Source of the DNA: Hyaloraphidium curvatum
Lineage: Eukaryota > Monoblepharomycota > Hyaloraphidiomycetes > Hyaloraphidiales > Hyaloraphidiaceae
Assembly (NCBI GenBank): GCA_025558095.1
Contig: JAIVFI010000023.1
Coordinates: forward strand, 434,001 to 498,000
Length of the DNA: 64,000 nucleotides
Direction: 5' to 3'
Shown here: positions 11,156-21,460 of the stretch, piece after piece
Numbering within the stretch: position 1 is the first letter of the stretch
How the letters are laid out: each line of letters opens with the position of its first letter
The notes under the pieces: generated by a model
The model's database searches: none
Told to the model about the DNA's origin: nothing
Seen by the model: the letters and a program-made list of their open reading frames with translations, nothing else
Made by a program: the position numbers and the translations under genes

Positions 11156-12195
11156 ATGGACACTGAGTATCTATGTCTTTGGCGGATCGTAGACTAAATT
11201 AGACCTGATTTAGTGTCAACAAGCGCTTCGCAGTCGAGGACCTGGCACGAGCAGGAGTACGAGCCGATCACAGTTCGCGGTCTCTATACGACATCTACTG
11301 CCTGCGGCGCCTGTGCCGCGGCGTTGGCGCGTCCGCGTACTCCGAATTCCTGCGCCGCCTTCGCGTGGAGCTCGTAGAGAGGAAGAACTTGGACGTTCTC
11401 CTCGAGCTCATTGAGCGTGTTCGCGGCCCCCGGAGACGCAGGGTAGATGAGGACGTCGACGAGGGCCCTTTGAACATTGAAAGCTCCGCCTTGCTGCTGA
11501 AGACGGTTGGGCTGTCTCCCGACAGCCTCCTCGTTATCGAGACGGCGAAGGAGTATGTGCGAAGGGCGGGGCAGGACCACATCGGCGTCGAGCATTGGAT
11601 CGATGTGCCTGGCGTGTTTATCGGCGTCATGGGTCCCAAAGCCGGCGAGATCCCGCTGATCCTGCGGCATCTTGGCTTGGTCCCAGGAGAGATTGACGAG
11701 GACGCGGACAGCAGTCGGGTTCAGGACATCCTCGGGTATTTCGGCCTCGATACGCAAGGCACCAAAGATATCTTCCTCGGGATGCGAATGGACGTTCGAC
11801 ATCGCTGGCGCGTGATATTTGCTGCCTTCAGCCGCGATCCCGGCATGGAGGCGGACGCCTCCAGGTACTATAGGGAACATGTTTTCCCCCTTCTGGTCTC
11901 GCAGGCACGGGGAGCGTTTCCGGGTGATTTCGACCGCCGTGCCGCACGTTTCGTCAGCGAGGCCATGGAAGAGAAATGGCCGGAGGAGATCATTGCGGAC
12001 GTTCTCGCAAACACGACCGAGCTTTCGGAGGCGGAAAAGCAGATGATCAGGGTACCGTACGATGGTTCCCACGCAGGAACGGAGGAGGACGACGAAGGCC
12101 TGGATGAGGATGAGGAAGCGGCAGATAAACTGGCCGGCGTGGAATTGAGACGGGAGGACGTCGTTCTGCTGCCCTCATCCGACCTGTTAGCATAA
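11156..12195 (+). CDS. unrecognised alpha-helical protein with acidic tail
   Basis: The main open exon runs from about 11224 to 12195 and lacks a good ATG at its 5' end. I propose a short first exon 11156-11188 (MDTEYLCLWRI) and a 35-nt intron, giving 334 residues, but this join is uncertain. The body looks like real protein: SLYDIYCLRRLCRGVGASAY, LDVLLELIERVRG, IDVPGVFIGVMGPKAGEIPL, ILGYFGLDTQGTKDIFLGMR and FVSEAMEEKWPEEIIADVLA. The tail is strongly acidic (EEDDEGLDEDEEAADK). I do not recognise any family; predicted mostly helical, soluble. An antisense open frame over the same bases is a shadow. Confidence 0.5.
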
Positions 12196-12314
12196 TCTAA
12201 GCGGCGTATGACACTGATGGCCGGAGTCGGTGGCGTTGCTTCGGTCAGCACTGGAGAACCTAACCGCTCTTCTCTCCAATACAACGGAAATAGATATGTC
12301 GGCGATAGATCTGT

Positions 12315-14723
12315 CTAGCTCTCGTCGTCCAGCACCATGTCCTGCCACACGTGCTTGTCCCCATCCCAGTCGTCCAACTCGTCCCGATCGAGCGATCGCT
12401 TCGTCGTGCGCGGCGGGCAGTCTGCAAACCGGCGATCGTCCGTCAGCTCCGCGCACACCTCGCCGCAGCGCCGGCGGAAACCCACTGTGGAACGTGTCGC
12501 TGGCCGGGAACCTCCTCCTGAGCGCCCTGCTCGAGTTGCGGTGGCCCCACCCCAGGTCGAGCCCGCAGTCCGACTGCGGCGTGCGCATGTTGTACAGCTC
12601 CACCAGGCCCAGGGCGGCGGACTGCATCGCGGCGGTGTAGTCCTGCGTGGGTTCCTGCGGGCGACCCGGGTCAGCGTCGGGACGGAAAGGGAGGCGAGGG
12701 ATGCGCCCACGGTGTAGGTGTAGTTCCAGTGGTCGTCCACGACCCTGTCCTCGGGCGTCGGGCCGCCCAGCAGCGCGCCGTAGAGGATGAACCGCTGCGG
12801 GGTCCGCCTGAGCACGCCCTGGACGACAAAGTCGTAGCGGATGATGTCGAGCCGCTGCCCGCGCAGCGGGAAGTCGATGAAGGAGTTGAAGGACGAGATG
12901 TGGTTGGGGTGCCGCGCCCAGGTGCGGCCGAAGCCGACCAAGTGCGAGTAGGGCCGCGGGCGGCCGGGTACGCCGGGGTTGTCTCCGAGCATGTAGTTGA
13001 TCTGGCGGATGCCCCAGTTGACGAGCGTGGTTGCGTAGGCGTCCGCGGGGTCGAACCGCCGCAGCAGCTTGGCGTACTGCAGCGCGATGCCGACGATGTT
13101 GGCCGTGTGGCGGAGGGCGCCCCAGTTCGGGCCGCGGGCGAGGCCGGCCGGGGTGTAGTACACGCACGGGCAGCTGCGGTTCATGGCGCCCGTGGGAGGG
13201 GGGTTGAGCCGGTTGGGGCGGCAGTTGCCGTACGCGGCGGGGCACGAGGGCAGCCACAGGTCCAGGTTGCGGCGGAGCTCGGCCATGTAGACGTTGCTCG
13301 AGGTGTTTGTGATTTGAGCCAGGAGCAGCGTCAGTGGGAGGAAGTGGTTCTCCCATTCGTAGGCCATGTAGAAGCGGGGGAACCGCGTGCCGTCGGCGGC
13401 GATCAGCCGGTTGTTCTCGCGCGTCCAGTAGTTCTGGGCGTCAGTGAGGTAGCGCGCCTCGCCGGTGGCCAGGTACAGGAACGCCGCGGCCTGGCCGACC
13501 TCGTCGAGGAACGACGAGGAGGGGTAGAACTCGACTGTAGACGAGGAGGGCCGTCAGCCGACGGGCCCCAAAGGCGTGTGACAGGGGGCCCCACCGTGCG
13601 AAGCGTACGCGGGCACCCTCGCGCCCCAGTTCATGTACGTCCCCGGGAACTGCGTGGCAAAGTCGTACAGCTCCCTCGACACCTGGAGGCACCGCGCGGC
13701 AAAGGTGGCGTTGGACGTGCGCAGCGCCATGTAGGCGTTGGCCATGGCCGCCGCGGACATGCCGACGATCTCGGACGACCGCCGCGCCGTGGTCAGGTAG
13801 GCGCTGTAGATGCCGCCCCGGCGGTTGCGCCCCAGCGCGGCGACCCATTCCTCCGGCGGGCCCTGCCACAGGAAGTCCTGGTTGGTGCCGATGCCCATCT
13901 GCCCCACGAAGACGTTGCGCCGCGGGTAGGCCCGGAGGATGTACTCGGCGCCGTGGGTGATCCAGCGCCGCGCCTCGTCGAGGTTGTTGATGGCGCGCAG
14001 GTGCTCGGCGTAGTTCCACGTGTTCCACCCGAGGATGGTGAGCGTGTGTGCAAAGGGGCCGCCGAACTTGAGCGCGTTGGTGGCCTCGTCTGGCAGATCG
14101 AGGGGTCAGCGGGCGGCATATCTGGCGCAGGGGGGGGGGTTACCCACACCACCCGCCCGACATGTCCTCGCCGCCGGGTCCGCGGCAGTCCATGCACGAG
14201 TGGTAGCGCCACGCCAGGCGCTGGTACGGCAGCTGGCCGCTGCGCTGGGCCCTGCGGGACGGGGTGCGGATCGGCGGTCAGTTGTCGCACAGCGGGGTAG
14301 CGAGGTGGATGGTGCGCACCAGAAGTAGAGGTACGTCAGGTGCACGGCACGGGCTGCGGTGTGGTGTCGATCGCGTGTGGGATGGGTTGTTGAGGCGGGC
14401 AGTTCAGCGAGGGGAACAGCGGCAGGGCCAACATGGGGCCGGGCGGGCAGGCGGGGCACGGAACCGCGTCAGCGCCATTCCATCCCGGCGGGCAAGCACC
14501 ACCGACCGTAGTCGTACTTTGGCCTGGGCGGCGTGGGCAAGGGCACGGCCTGGCGCCGTTCCAGCGCCGCGTCCGCGTCGTCGTGCCCCGCGAGCTCGGC
14601 ATCGCCCTGCGGCTCGGAGGCGGGGGCGGCGGCGGCGAGGGCGCAGAGGGCCGCGAGGAGGAGGACGGCGAGGAGGGCGGCCGCCGTGCGGGGTTGGGAA
14701 GGAGGCCGGCGCGGGGCGGCCAT
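12315..14723 (-). CDS. GH9 cellulase-like secreted glycoside hydrolase
   Basis: The protein starts with a clear signal peptide (TAAALLAVLLLAALCALAAA). Predicted exons: 14723-14507, 14353-14320, 14251-14148, 14089-13595, 13534-12711, then from 12654 to the stop at 12315 with one unresolved junction in the tail. The GH9 (alpha/alpha)6 landmarks are present: YDYARAVHLTYLYFW, AQRSGQLPYQRLAWR, SGGWYEATNALKFGGPFAHT, INYMLGDNPG, SHLVGFGRTW and the acid-bearing NYTYTEPTQDYTAAM. In GH9 the nucleophilic water is held by the two Asp of D-A-G-D; here the same place reads E-A-T-N, while the catalytic Glu is kept. Activity is therefore uncertain. The acidic tail (DELDDWDGDKHVWQDMVLDD) needs a frame change I could not explain with a GT-AG intron. 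Confidence 0.75.
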
Positions 14724-15301
14724 CGCGCGGTCGGCGGGCGGCCTGCGCCCCGGCAGCGGTGGGCGAACGGTGCGATGCGCGCGGCGGCGGGAGCGGAGGG
14801 CGTCGGCGGGCCGGCTGCGGGTCCGGGAACCTGACCGATTTGTGCAAAGTCGGGGGACGTGCGGCTGCGCCTCGGCGAGAAGGCTGGTGGCCGCCGCGCC
14901 GCTGACTGCGGCCAAACGGCACCCCGGATCGACCTTGTCGCGCACGGGACACTGGGCTTCTTGGGGAGCACAGTACGTCCGAGCTCGCCCGCTCGGGACG
15001 CGGCCTGGAGCCGGGCAGGATGCCTGACGACCTGAGTACCTAGATCAGGGCCCCGCAACGCCAACCTTTAGGCGTTCAACCCCTCCATCAGGCACCGAGC
15101 CCGGTCCGTCGGCAGATGCAATCCGCGGACGGTCGCGATGCGTGCTCCGGCGTGCAGTGCTCGTTAGCCGTCCGCGTCCGAGCATCCCGACGACGCCGAT
15201 CACGCCGCCACGCGGTACCCCCGACACCCATCCGCGACCGCGATCCCGCCCGTCGCGCCCCGAAACGCGTCGCAAACCCCGCTTTGCCCCTCGCCCGCGC
15301 G
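14724..15301. other. intergenic region between divergent GH9-like and cytidine deaminase genes
   Basis: This 578-bp GC-rich interval holds several overlapping open frames on both strands with Arg/Ala/Pro-only composition, the signature of non-coding GC-rich DNA. I see no domain, repeat or RNA gene. It probably holds both promoters. Confidence 0.4.
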
Positions 15302-15829
15302 ATGTCCGCCCCGCCCACCCCGCACCCCCTCCTCCCCGCCTTCCCCGCGCTCCCCGTCCCCGGCGCGGGCCCCCTCCCTCCCCAGCTCCTCGCGCAGCTG
15401 CAATCCCTCGCCGTCGCCGCCCGAAACAACTCGTACTCGCCCTACTCCGGATTCCGCGTCGGCTGCGCGCTCCTCGCGGAAGACGGCCGCGTGTTCCCGG
15501 GCGCCAACGTCGAGAACGCGGCCTACACCCCCTGCGTGTGCGCCGAGCGCGCGGCGCTGGGCACCGCCGCCTCCGCCGGCGCGCGCAGGTTCCGCGCGGT
15601 GTTCGTGGCGTCGGATTCGCGCGGGTGGATATTCCCGTGCGGGGTGTGCAGGCAGGTCCTGCGCGAGTTTTCGGCGGGGGACCTGGAGGTGTGGTGTTCC
15701 CGGCAGACCGCGGGGGAGGGGGCCGAGTGGAAGGTGTGGACGCTGGGGCAGCTGCTGCCGCACGGGTTCGGGCCCGAGGACCTGGGGATGGGGACGGGGG
15801 GTGCGGAGGCACGGGCGGGCGGGAGCTGA
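15302..15829 (+). CDS. cytidine deaminase
   Basis: A single exon, 175 residues. Cytidine deaminase hydrolyses cytidine and deoxycytidine to uridine forms in pyrimidine salvage. The homotetrameric CDA signature is clear: SPYSGFRVGCALLAEDGR, the substrate-binding NVENAAYTPC, the zinc site CVCAERAALG (Cys ligand and catalytic Glu) and the second zinc half-site FPCGVCRQVLREF. The usual length is 130-150 residues; the extra part is an N-terminal Pro-rich leader (about 25 residues) and a Gly-rich tail. The start at 15302 is the nearest upstream ATG in frame. The gene is convergent with the DnaJ gene, only 60 bp between stops. Confidence 0.9.
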   Translation: MSAPPTPHPLLPAFPALPVPGAGPLPPQLLAQLQSLAVAARNNSYSPYSGFRVGCALLAEDGRVFPGANVENAAYTPCVCAERAALGTAASAGARRFRAVFVASDSRGWIFPCGVCRQVLREFSAGDLEVWCSRQTAGEGAEWKVWTLGQLLPHGFGPEDLGMGTGGAEARAGGS

Positions 15830-15889
15830 GGTGCCATTGGGGGTATCGCGGGACCCGTACACAGCGTGGGCCGACGGAGGTTGCGGGGA

Positions 15890-16797
15890 TCACGGGGGCG
15901 GCTTGGACCGCCGCTCGCGGTGCTCGAGGCGCTCGGTGAGGATCTCGTAGGCCTGGTTGATCTCGGAGATGCGGGTGTGGCAGTCGGTGCAGCCGGGGTT
16001 CTTGTCCGGGTGGCTGCGACGCCGGAGGCGGCGGGCGGAATGGATAGGGGAATCGAGGTTGTCGGGCAGAGGGACACGCAGGGTCAGCCTGTGCCGGCTT
16101 GGGGCGCCGCCCCGCGGTAACCCACTACTTGAGCACCAGCTCCCTGTACGCCTTCCTGACTTCCGTCCGGGTCGCCGACGAGCTCACGCCCAGCACCCTG
16201 CGGTACTTGCCGTCCCCCAGCCAGCTCTCGAAGAAGCGCGAGCCCGCGCCGCCGCTCTCGCCGCCCTCCCTGCCCGCCGAGCCGGCGTAGTAGGTCCACG
16301 TGCCGCCGGGGCCGTCGGCGTGCGGGATGTACTCCTGAACGGGGCAGGCCGTTGGCCGACAGCAGGCGGAAGTGCGGGCCGAGGAGACCCACGAAGCCCC
16401 ACGACTCGAGCATCCTGTTGCCCCGCGCCGTCAGCATCAGCGCCACCAGCACGCCGACCAGCGCCACCCAGAAGGCGATCGACAGCAGCGTGCACCACCA
16501 TATGCAGCGGCAGCAGCCGCCCACGCAGGCGCGGCAGCACCCGCGCTGCGGCGGCGGGGGCGCGGGGCGCCCCCCGCGGTCGGCCGCCCCGCTGCCAGCG
16601 CCCCGCGCGTCCGGCGCCCCTTCCTGCGCCCGCCTGTCCCGCAGCGGCTTCGCGTCCAGCGCGAAGCTGCCGATGTCCGGCGGCGGCGCGTCCCGCCGGG
16701 GCGGCGCGGGCGGCGGGCGCGTGTACTGGTAGCCCGCGTACGCGAGCAGCGCCACGGCCATGGCGCCGAGCGCCGAAAAGTCGCCGGCGCCCTCCAT
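15890..16797 (-). CDS. DnaJ-domain integral membrane protein
   Basis: Exons 16797-16393, 16334-16129 and 16013-15890 give 244 residues. There is an N-terminal hydrophobic segment (about residues 10-20), a Pro/Arg-rich linker, a Cys-rich patch (RGCCRACVGGCCRCIWWC) and a strong membrane helix (LLSIAFWVALVGVLVALML). The C-terminal J domain is rebuilt across the last intron: YRRVLGVSSSATRTEVRKAY, then LVLNHPDKNPG with the HPD tripeptide that stimulates Hsp70, then ISEINQAYEILTERL. A C-terminal J domain behind a membrane span suggests an organelle-membrane co-chaperone (ER or mitochondria). The Cys-rich patch could be palmitoylated; that is inference. Confidence 0.8.
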
Positions 16798-17099
16798 TGG
16801 CCTCTCGCGGGGGAGATCGGTCCCTAGGAGGACGGTGGTTGGCCCGCCGGGCCCTAGCCTGGCCCTTCTAGACTGCCTAGCGAGGTTAGGGGAAGACCCG
16901 CGGGGGACCGCTCGCCGCACGGAAAAGCTATCAGACCTGCCTAGACGACCCCTGCCCGTCAGCACTCCCCTCCGCCCGGCCGCCGGTCCGTGGCACCGCG
17001 TGGGCCGCCGCGGGAAGGGCTAGAAGCACTCGCCGGAGCGGGTGCCGCGGGCAGCCGGCGACGCGGACCGCGCCCCCCGCCCCCCGCACCCCCGCCACC
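16798..17099. promoter_or_regulatory. divergent promoter interval
   Basis: A 302-bp gap between the start codons of the DnaJ gene (minus) and the C2H2 regulator (plus). No reading frame with natural composition and no recognised motif was found; it must carry both promoters. Confidence 0.3.
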
Positions 17100-19864
17100 A
17101 TGGACGACTCCCCGCCGCCCGACGACGAGCTCGGGGGCGGCGGCCCCGTGCGCCGCAAGAACTCGCGCGGGCGGGGCGGCCGCGCCCAGGCCGACGGCGA
17201 CGGCGGCGGCAAGAAGTACGTGTGCAGGCACGCCGACTGCAACAAGACGTTCTCGACGAGGTGGGCTCCGGCGGCGCCCCGCCCGGGAAACTGACATTGA
17301 GCTGACGTTCCTGCGGTCTCGGAACAGCGGCCACCTGGCGCGCCACGTGCGCATCCACCTCGACGGCATGGCGACATTCACTTGCATCTTCCGCACGTGC
17401 TCGTCGACCTTCTCGCGCAAGGACAACCTCAAGCAGCGTGGGTGGCTCGCGTCAATTTGCTGCTACCTTGCCTCACTGTCGGCCGTCGTTGGCTCCCCCG
17501 TGGCCAGACTTCAAGGGCCACTACAAGCCGCTCATCTCCGGCGCCCCGCCGCAGCGCGCCGCGCAACTGACCGCCGAGATGGAGCACGGCCTCGACCAGA
17601 TCGCGCGGATGCCCGAGCCCAAGATCCAGATGGTCGACGGCCAGGGCGTGCTCGAGACGGAGGACCAGGCCGCCGCAAAGGCGCGGCGCCGCGAGGCGCA
17701 GGCAAAGAAGCTGCGCGCCGCCGCAGAGGCCGGCGCCACCGGCGACGCCGTGGCCTTCCCGCCAGACCCGCCGCCCAACGTGTCGGCCGAGGCCGCGGCG
17801 GCCGCCGGCGCAGCGGGCGCGCTGTCTTTCCCCGCCGTCTCGCCGACGCCCCCGTTCGCCCAGCACATGTTCGGCGTGCCGCCCGGCGGGCCCGCGGCGT
17901 TCGGCGCGAACCCGTACATGCCGCTGCCGCCCGACTACGCCTATGGTGCGGCCGCCGCAGCAGCGGCCGCGGCGGGCGTCAAGCGCAAGCGCGACGAATC
18001 CAACCCGCACGCAGCAGACTCGGGCGAGATCCCGGCCGGGCCGGGGCCCGCAGGCTGGACCGCCGCGGGCTACCCACCGTACGGGCTGCCGCCCTCCGAG
18101 CACTCGCAGTCGGGCGCGATCCCGGGGATGCCCCCGCCCGACGCGTACTTTGCCGGCTCGCCCTACCCGGCCCCGTCGGGCCACCTCGGCTACGGCGCCG
18201 CCGGGTTCTACCCTCCCTACGGCTACCAGACGCCCTACGGCTACCCCCCGCACTACCAGCCGTCGCCGCAGATGGCCGAAGAGTACGCCAGCGGGCCGGC
18301 GATCCCGGGGCGCAACCTCTCGCAGGCCATGATCCCGGCCATGAACGCCCCCTCTGGGACGGGCTTCCCCATGCAGGACTACCGCTACGGCCCGTACCCG
18401 TACGGCCCGCCGTCCGCGGGGCCGGACTTCCCGCCCGGCGGCTTCTCCTTCGCCGGCCCGGGCCTGTCGGCCTACGGCCTCCCGTCTGGCGGGCAGTCCG
18501 GCCAGCCCGCCGGCGACGGGCCCGGTTTCTCCTCGCTGCAGCTCCCCGTCGGCGACACCGTCACCCTCGGCGTCCCGAACCCGAACGGCGGCGACCCGCC
18601 CGTGTTCAAGGTTCCCGACGGCCCCGCGCGCCCGCACGGGGACGGCGACACGGACGCGTCGCCCAACCCCAAGCCGGACTCGGAGGACCTCGCGGCGCGC
18701 GCGGTGGTGCCCACGCTTTCGTCGCTCGGGCTCACCAGCGCCACGTCGGACGGGCCGTACCCGAGCATGTCGCAGTTCCCCGGCTTTTCGACGTTCGGGA
18801 TCGACGCCGGCGGCGGGAGCGCGGCCGAGGCCGCCGCGGCCGCCGCGGAGTTCGCCAAGCCGCGCACCGAGGCGTACCGCAGCTCGAGCATGGAGATCCA
18901 GGGGTTCCTCGTCGACGGCGGGGGCAGCGACGCGGAGCAGGCGGCGGCTGCCGCGGCGGTGGTCGAGGCGCGCGCGCGGCTGGATTCGCCCATGAGCGCC
19001 GCCACGCCGTCGGACAAGGTGGACATGCTCGTGAGCCCGCAGGGCAAGAAGGCGACCGTGGCGTTCGACCTCGAGGCGCAGGCGAGGCTGCGGCAGGCGA
19101 CAAACGGGGAGCTGGTGGGGATGGTCGACGTCGAGGGGTTCAAGCCGCGGCCGTCGCGCGGGTTCCCGTTCGCCGTCGCGCCCGGTGGTGATGCGGCGGT
19201 GGACGTGGCGGCGATGCTGGATCCCGGCGTCGGCGTGGCGGAGCAGGCCGCGCTGCTGAACCGGACGCTGCTGGCAAACAGGCTCATGCAGCAGCAGATG
19301 GCGGCCACGGCGCCGGCGGCCATGTTCCACAACCTGCCCTTCACACGGCCGTCGATGGCCGGCGCCGTGGCGCCGGAGCTCTACCCCGCCACGGCGAGGT
19401 TCTTCATGGACCAGCAGGCCGCGCGCAAGCAGCAGCATGCCGCCGCGGCGTTTGCTGCGCCCGAACCCTCCTTCGCCTCCCCCGGCCTGCCCAGCGGCAC
19501 CATCGACCCCTTGCTGCTCATGTCGGGCTTCCAATCCCTCCCCACGCGCCCCGCCCTCGGCGCGCGCCGCTCGACCACCGCCACCGTGCGCGTGGCCCCC
19601 GCCCCCCCGGCGCCCGCGAGGCGGCTCGACGCCGTCCGGCCGCAGCTCATCCGGCGCCTGACCACGGGGCAGCTCGTCGACCGCACGGTGCCCGAGGGGT
19701 CGATCGTGGGGATCGGCGCGCCGCAGGTGCCCGGGACGGCGTTCGGGAGGGTCTCGCTGCCGCCGCAGCAGGACGCGGTGCAGCAGCAGGAGTTCCTGAT
19801 GCAGGGGAACCAGACCATGAAGACGTACCTGGAGAGGCTGCTGGCGAGCAGGCCGGGCACGTGA
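17100..19864 (+). CDS. two-finger C2H2 transcription regulator with long low-complexity tail
   Basis: Exons 17100-17260, 17328-17437 and 17508-19864 give 875 residues. The introns interrupt the zinc fingers: spliced, they read YVCRHADCNKTFSTSGHLAR and FTCIFRTCSSTFSRKDNLKQ followed by HFKGHYK, two consecutive C2H2 fingers (C-x4-C, His pairs about 3-4 apart) near residues 39-97. The rest is mainly disordered: a charged helix (AKARRREAQAKKLRAAAE), a basic KRKRDES patch, Pro/Tyr/Gly-rich repeats (PPYGYQTPYGYPPHYQPS), and Ala-rich and Gln-rich stretches typical of activation regions. Likely a nuclear DNA-binding regulator; targets unknown. A 701-codon antisense frame over it is a shadow. Confidence 0.8.
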
Positions 19865-20138
19865 TCGGGAGGCGTTTGGCGGCGGGATGGAGGGGCGTCG
19901 GCGGGGCTGCTGCGCGGCGGCGGTGGATCGGGTGTTGTAGCGTGGGGTTGCCGTGTGCAGCGTCCATCTCTTGAGATTTAGAAGTAATGAGTTCGCTGTC
20001 GCTTCGCGTGAACTATCTCGGCAACGCGGGGGGGACTAGAGCGAGTGATCGTGCGGGTCCGCCCTCCCGAAGTCTCCCTGTGGCCGAACCCCCATTCAGC
20101 AGCTGCACCGCATCGCCCGACCATTCGACGCGGCCGCG

Positions 20139-21297
20139 ATGCCGGTCGACTCCACCTCCTCGTCCTGCGCGGGCTGCTCCAAACCGTTCGGCCTCTTTTC
20201 CAAATCGTACGAATGTGCGACGCCACCCGTCCCCCCCGGCGATTTCGCCCCCTGCGGCCGCCGATTCTGCTGGGACTGCCTGAACCACGCGTGCATCACG
20301 GCCACCGAGGCCGCAAAGGCCCTGGCAGGGGGCTTGGAGGGCATCGGAAAGGCGCGGATCGAATCCATGTGCAAGTCCTGCTACAAGAAGGCCGTTCCCC
20401 TGGAGTTTGGCTCGTCGGACCCCGCGATCGCCGAGGGCGTCGAGGTGTTCGAGCCCGAAGCGTTCCGCAAGAACGCGCAGACGACCGTCTTCTTCGCGCA
20501 CGGCGGCGGCGGGTGCAGGCTCATGTTCCGGCCGCACGCGAGGCACTTCCAATCCCTGGGATACCGCGCGGTGGTGTTTGATTTCCCGGGGCACGGGGCG
20601 CTGATGGACGAGCCGCTGAGCATCGAGAGCGCGATGCGGAGGATATCGCACGTGTTTGAAAAGTACGGGAGCAAGGGGCCGGATACCGCGGACTACTACG
20701 TGGGAGGGAGCTTGGGCGGCTACATCGGCATGGAATTTCTCGGTGAGGGGCACAAGGGGCTCGTTGGAAGCTCTGTCTTGACGATAATCGTGCTTCCTCC
20801 TGGCAGGCAAGTTCCCAACCATGTTCAAGAAGGCCGTCATCACCATGTGCGGCCAGAACGTCGGCGTGGGCCGCGGCATGATGGCGTCGGCGGGCCTGAT
20901 GCTCATGGGCGGCGTCTCCAACAATCTCTCTTCGGCCACGCTGCTGTCCACCATGCGGCAGCAGACGCTCGCCAACAAGAACCTGGACCCCGAGCTGCTC
21001 ATGGAGCTGCTCCGCCCTGGCTTCTTCTTCGGGCAGAACAACGAGCAGATTGCGATCCTCCGCAATTCGCACCCAGCCGCGGCACTGGAGAGGTATCCGG
21101 GGCCGGTGCTCTTCATCAACGGCTCCAAGGACTTCAGGGACTCGGAGGAAAAGTGGCTCGAGGCGTCCAACAAAGGCAACGGGGGCAAGAGCAAGCTGAT
21201 CGTGTACGAAGGGGCGGATCACTTCTTCTCCCACGATCGCCGATACATGGAGCGCTTCTTGTCGGATATGGCGGACTTCTTCGAGGAAAGGGGCTGA
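20139..21297 (+). CDS. FYVE-like zinc finger fused to alpha/beta hydrolase
   Basis: Exons 20139-20742 and 20807-21297 give 364 residues. The first 85 residues hold cysteine pairs (C10/C13, C44/C47, C78/C81, plus C39 and C52) around CGRRFCWDCLNH, a layout like a divergent FYVE or RING-type double zinc site. The rest is an alpha/beta hydrolase: oxyanion-region FFAHGGGGCR, strand YRAVVFDFPGHG, nucleophile elbow YVGGSLGGYIG (S191), acidic strand PGPVLFINGSKDF and catalytic His in YEGADHFF. A FYVE-type finger would bring the enzyme to phosphoinositide membranes such as endosomes, hinting at lipid hydrolysis there; this is inference. The start at 20139 keeps the whole finger. Confidence 0.8.
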
Positions 21298-21460
21298 TGA
21301 GAGGGGGAGTGGCGATGTGTATTTGTAGTGTTATCTGTACTATTCTTGGCTGCTTAGCGTGGATGGAGACTCGGAAGGGGCCGGGCGGGCCAGATCGGAT
21401 CCGATACTCCGCACAACGCTCCTCGAACACGTCTCGCGCTCGCCCCCTTCCTACCATTAA

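Noticed and set aside
12700-12711. Loss of the catalytic Glu in the GH9-like protein
   Set aside because: Reading through 12710 loses it, but the GTGGGC donor there joins to 12654 and restores Y-T-Y-T-E-P-T-Q-D-Y.
14131-14139. A long G run as a possible quadruplex or regulatory element
   Set aside because: It lies inside a short intron and is a single homopolymer; more likely a hotspot for assembly length error.
12729-14300. A 523-codon plus-strand frame
   Set aside because: Antisense to the GH9-like gene, whose exons match a known family.
17429-19534. A 701-codon antisense frame over the C2H2 regulator
   Set aside because: Arg/Gly/Val-only composition with no domain; a shadow of the GC-rich sense frame.
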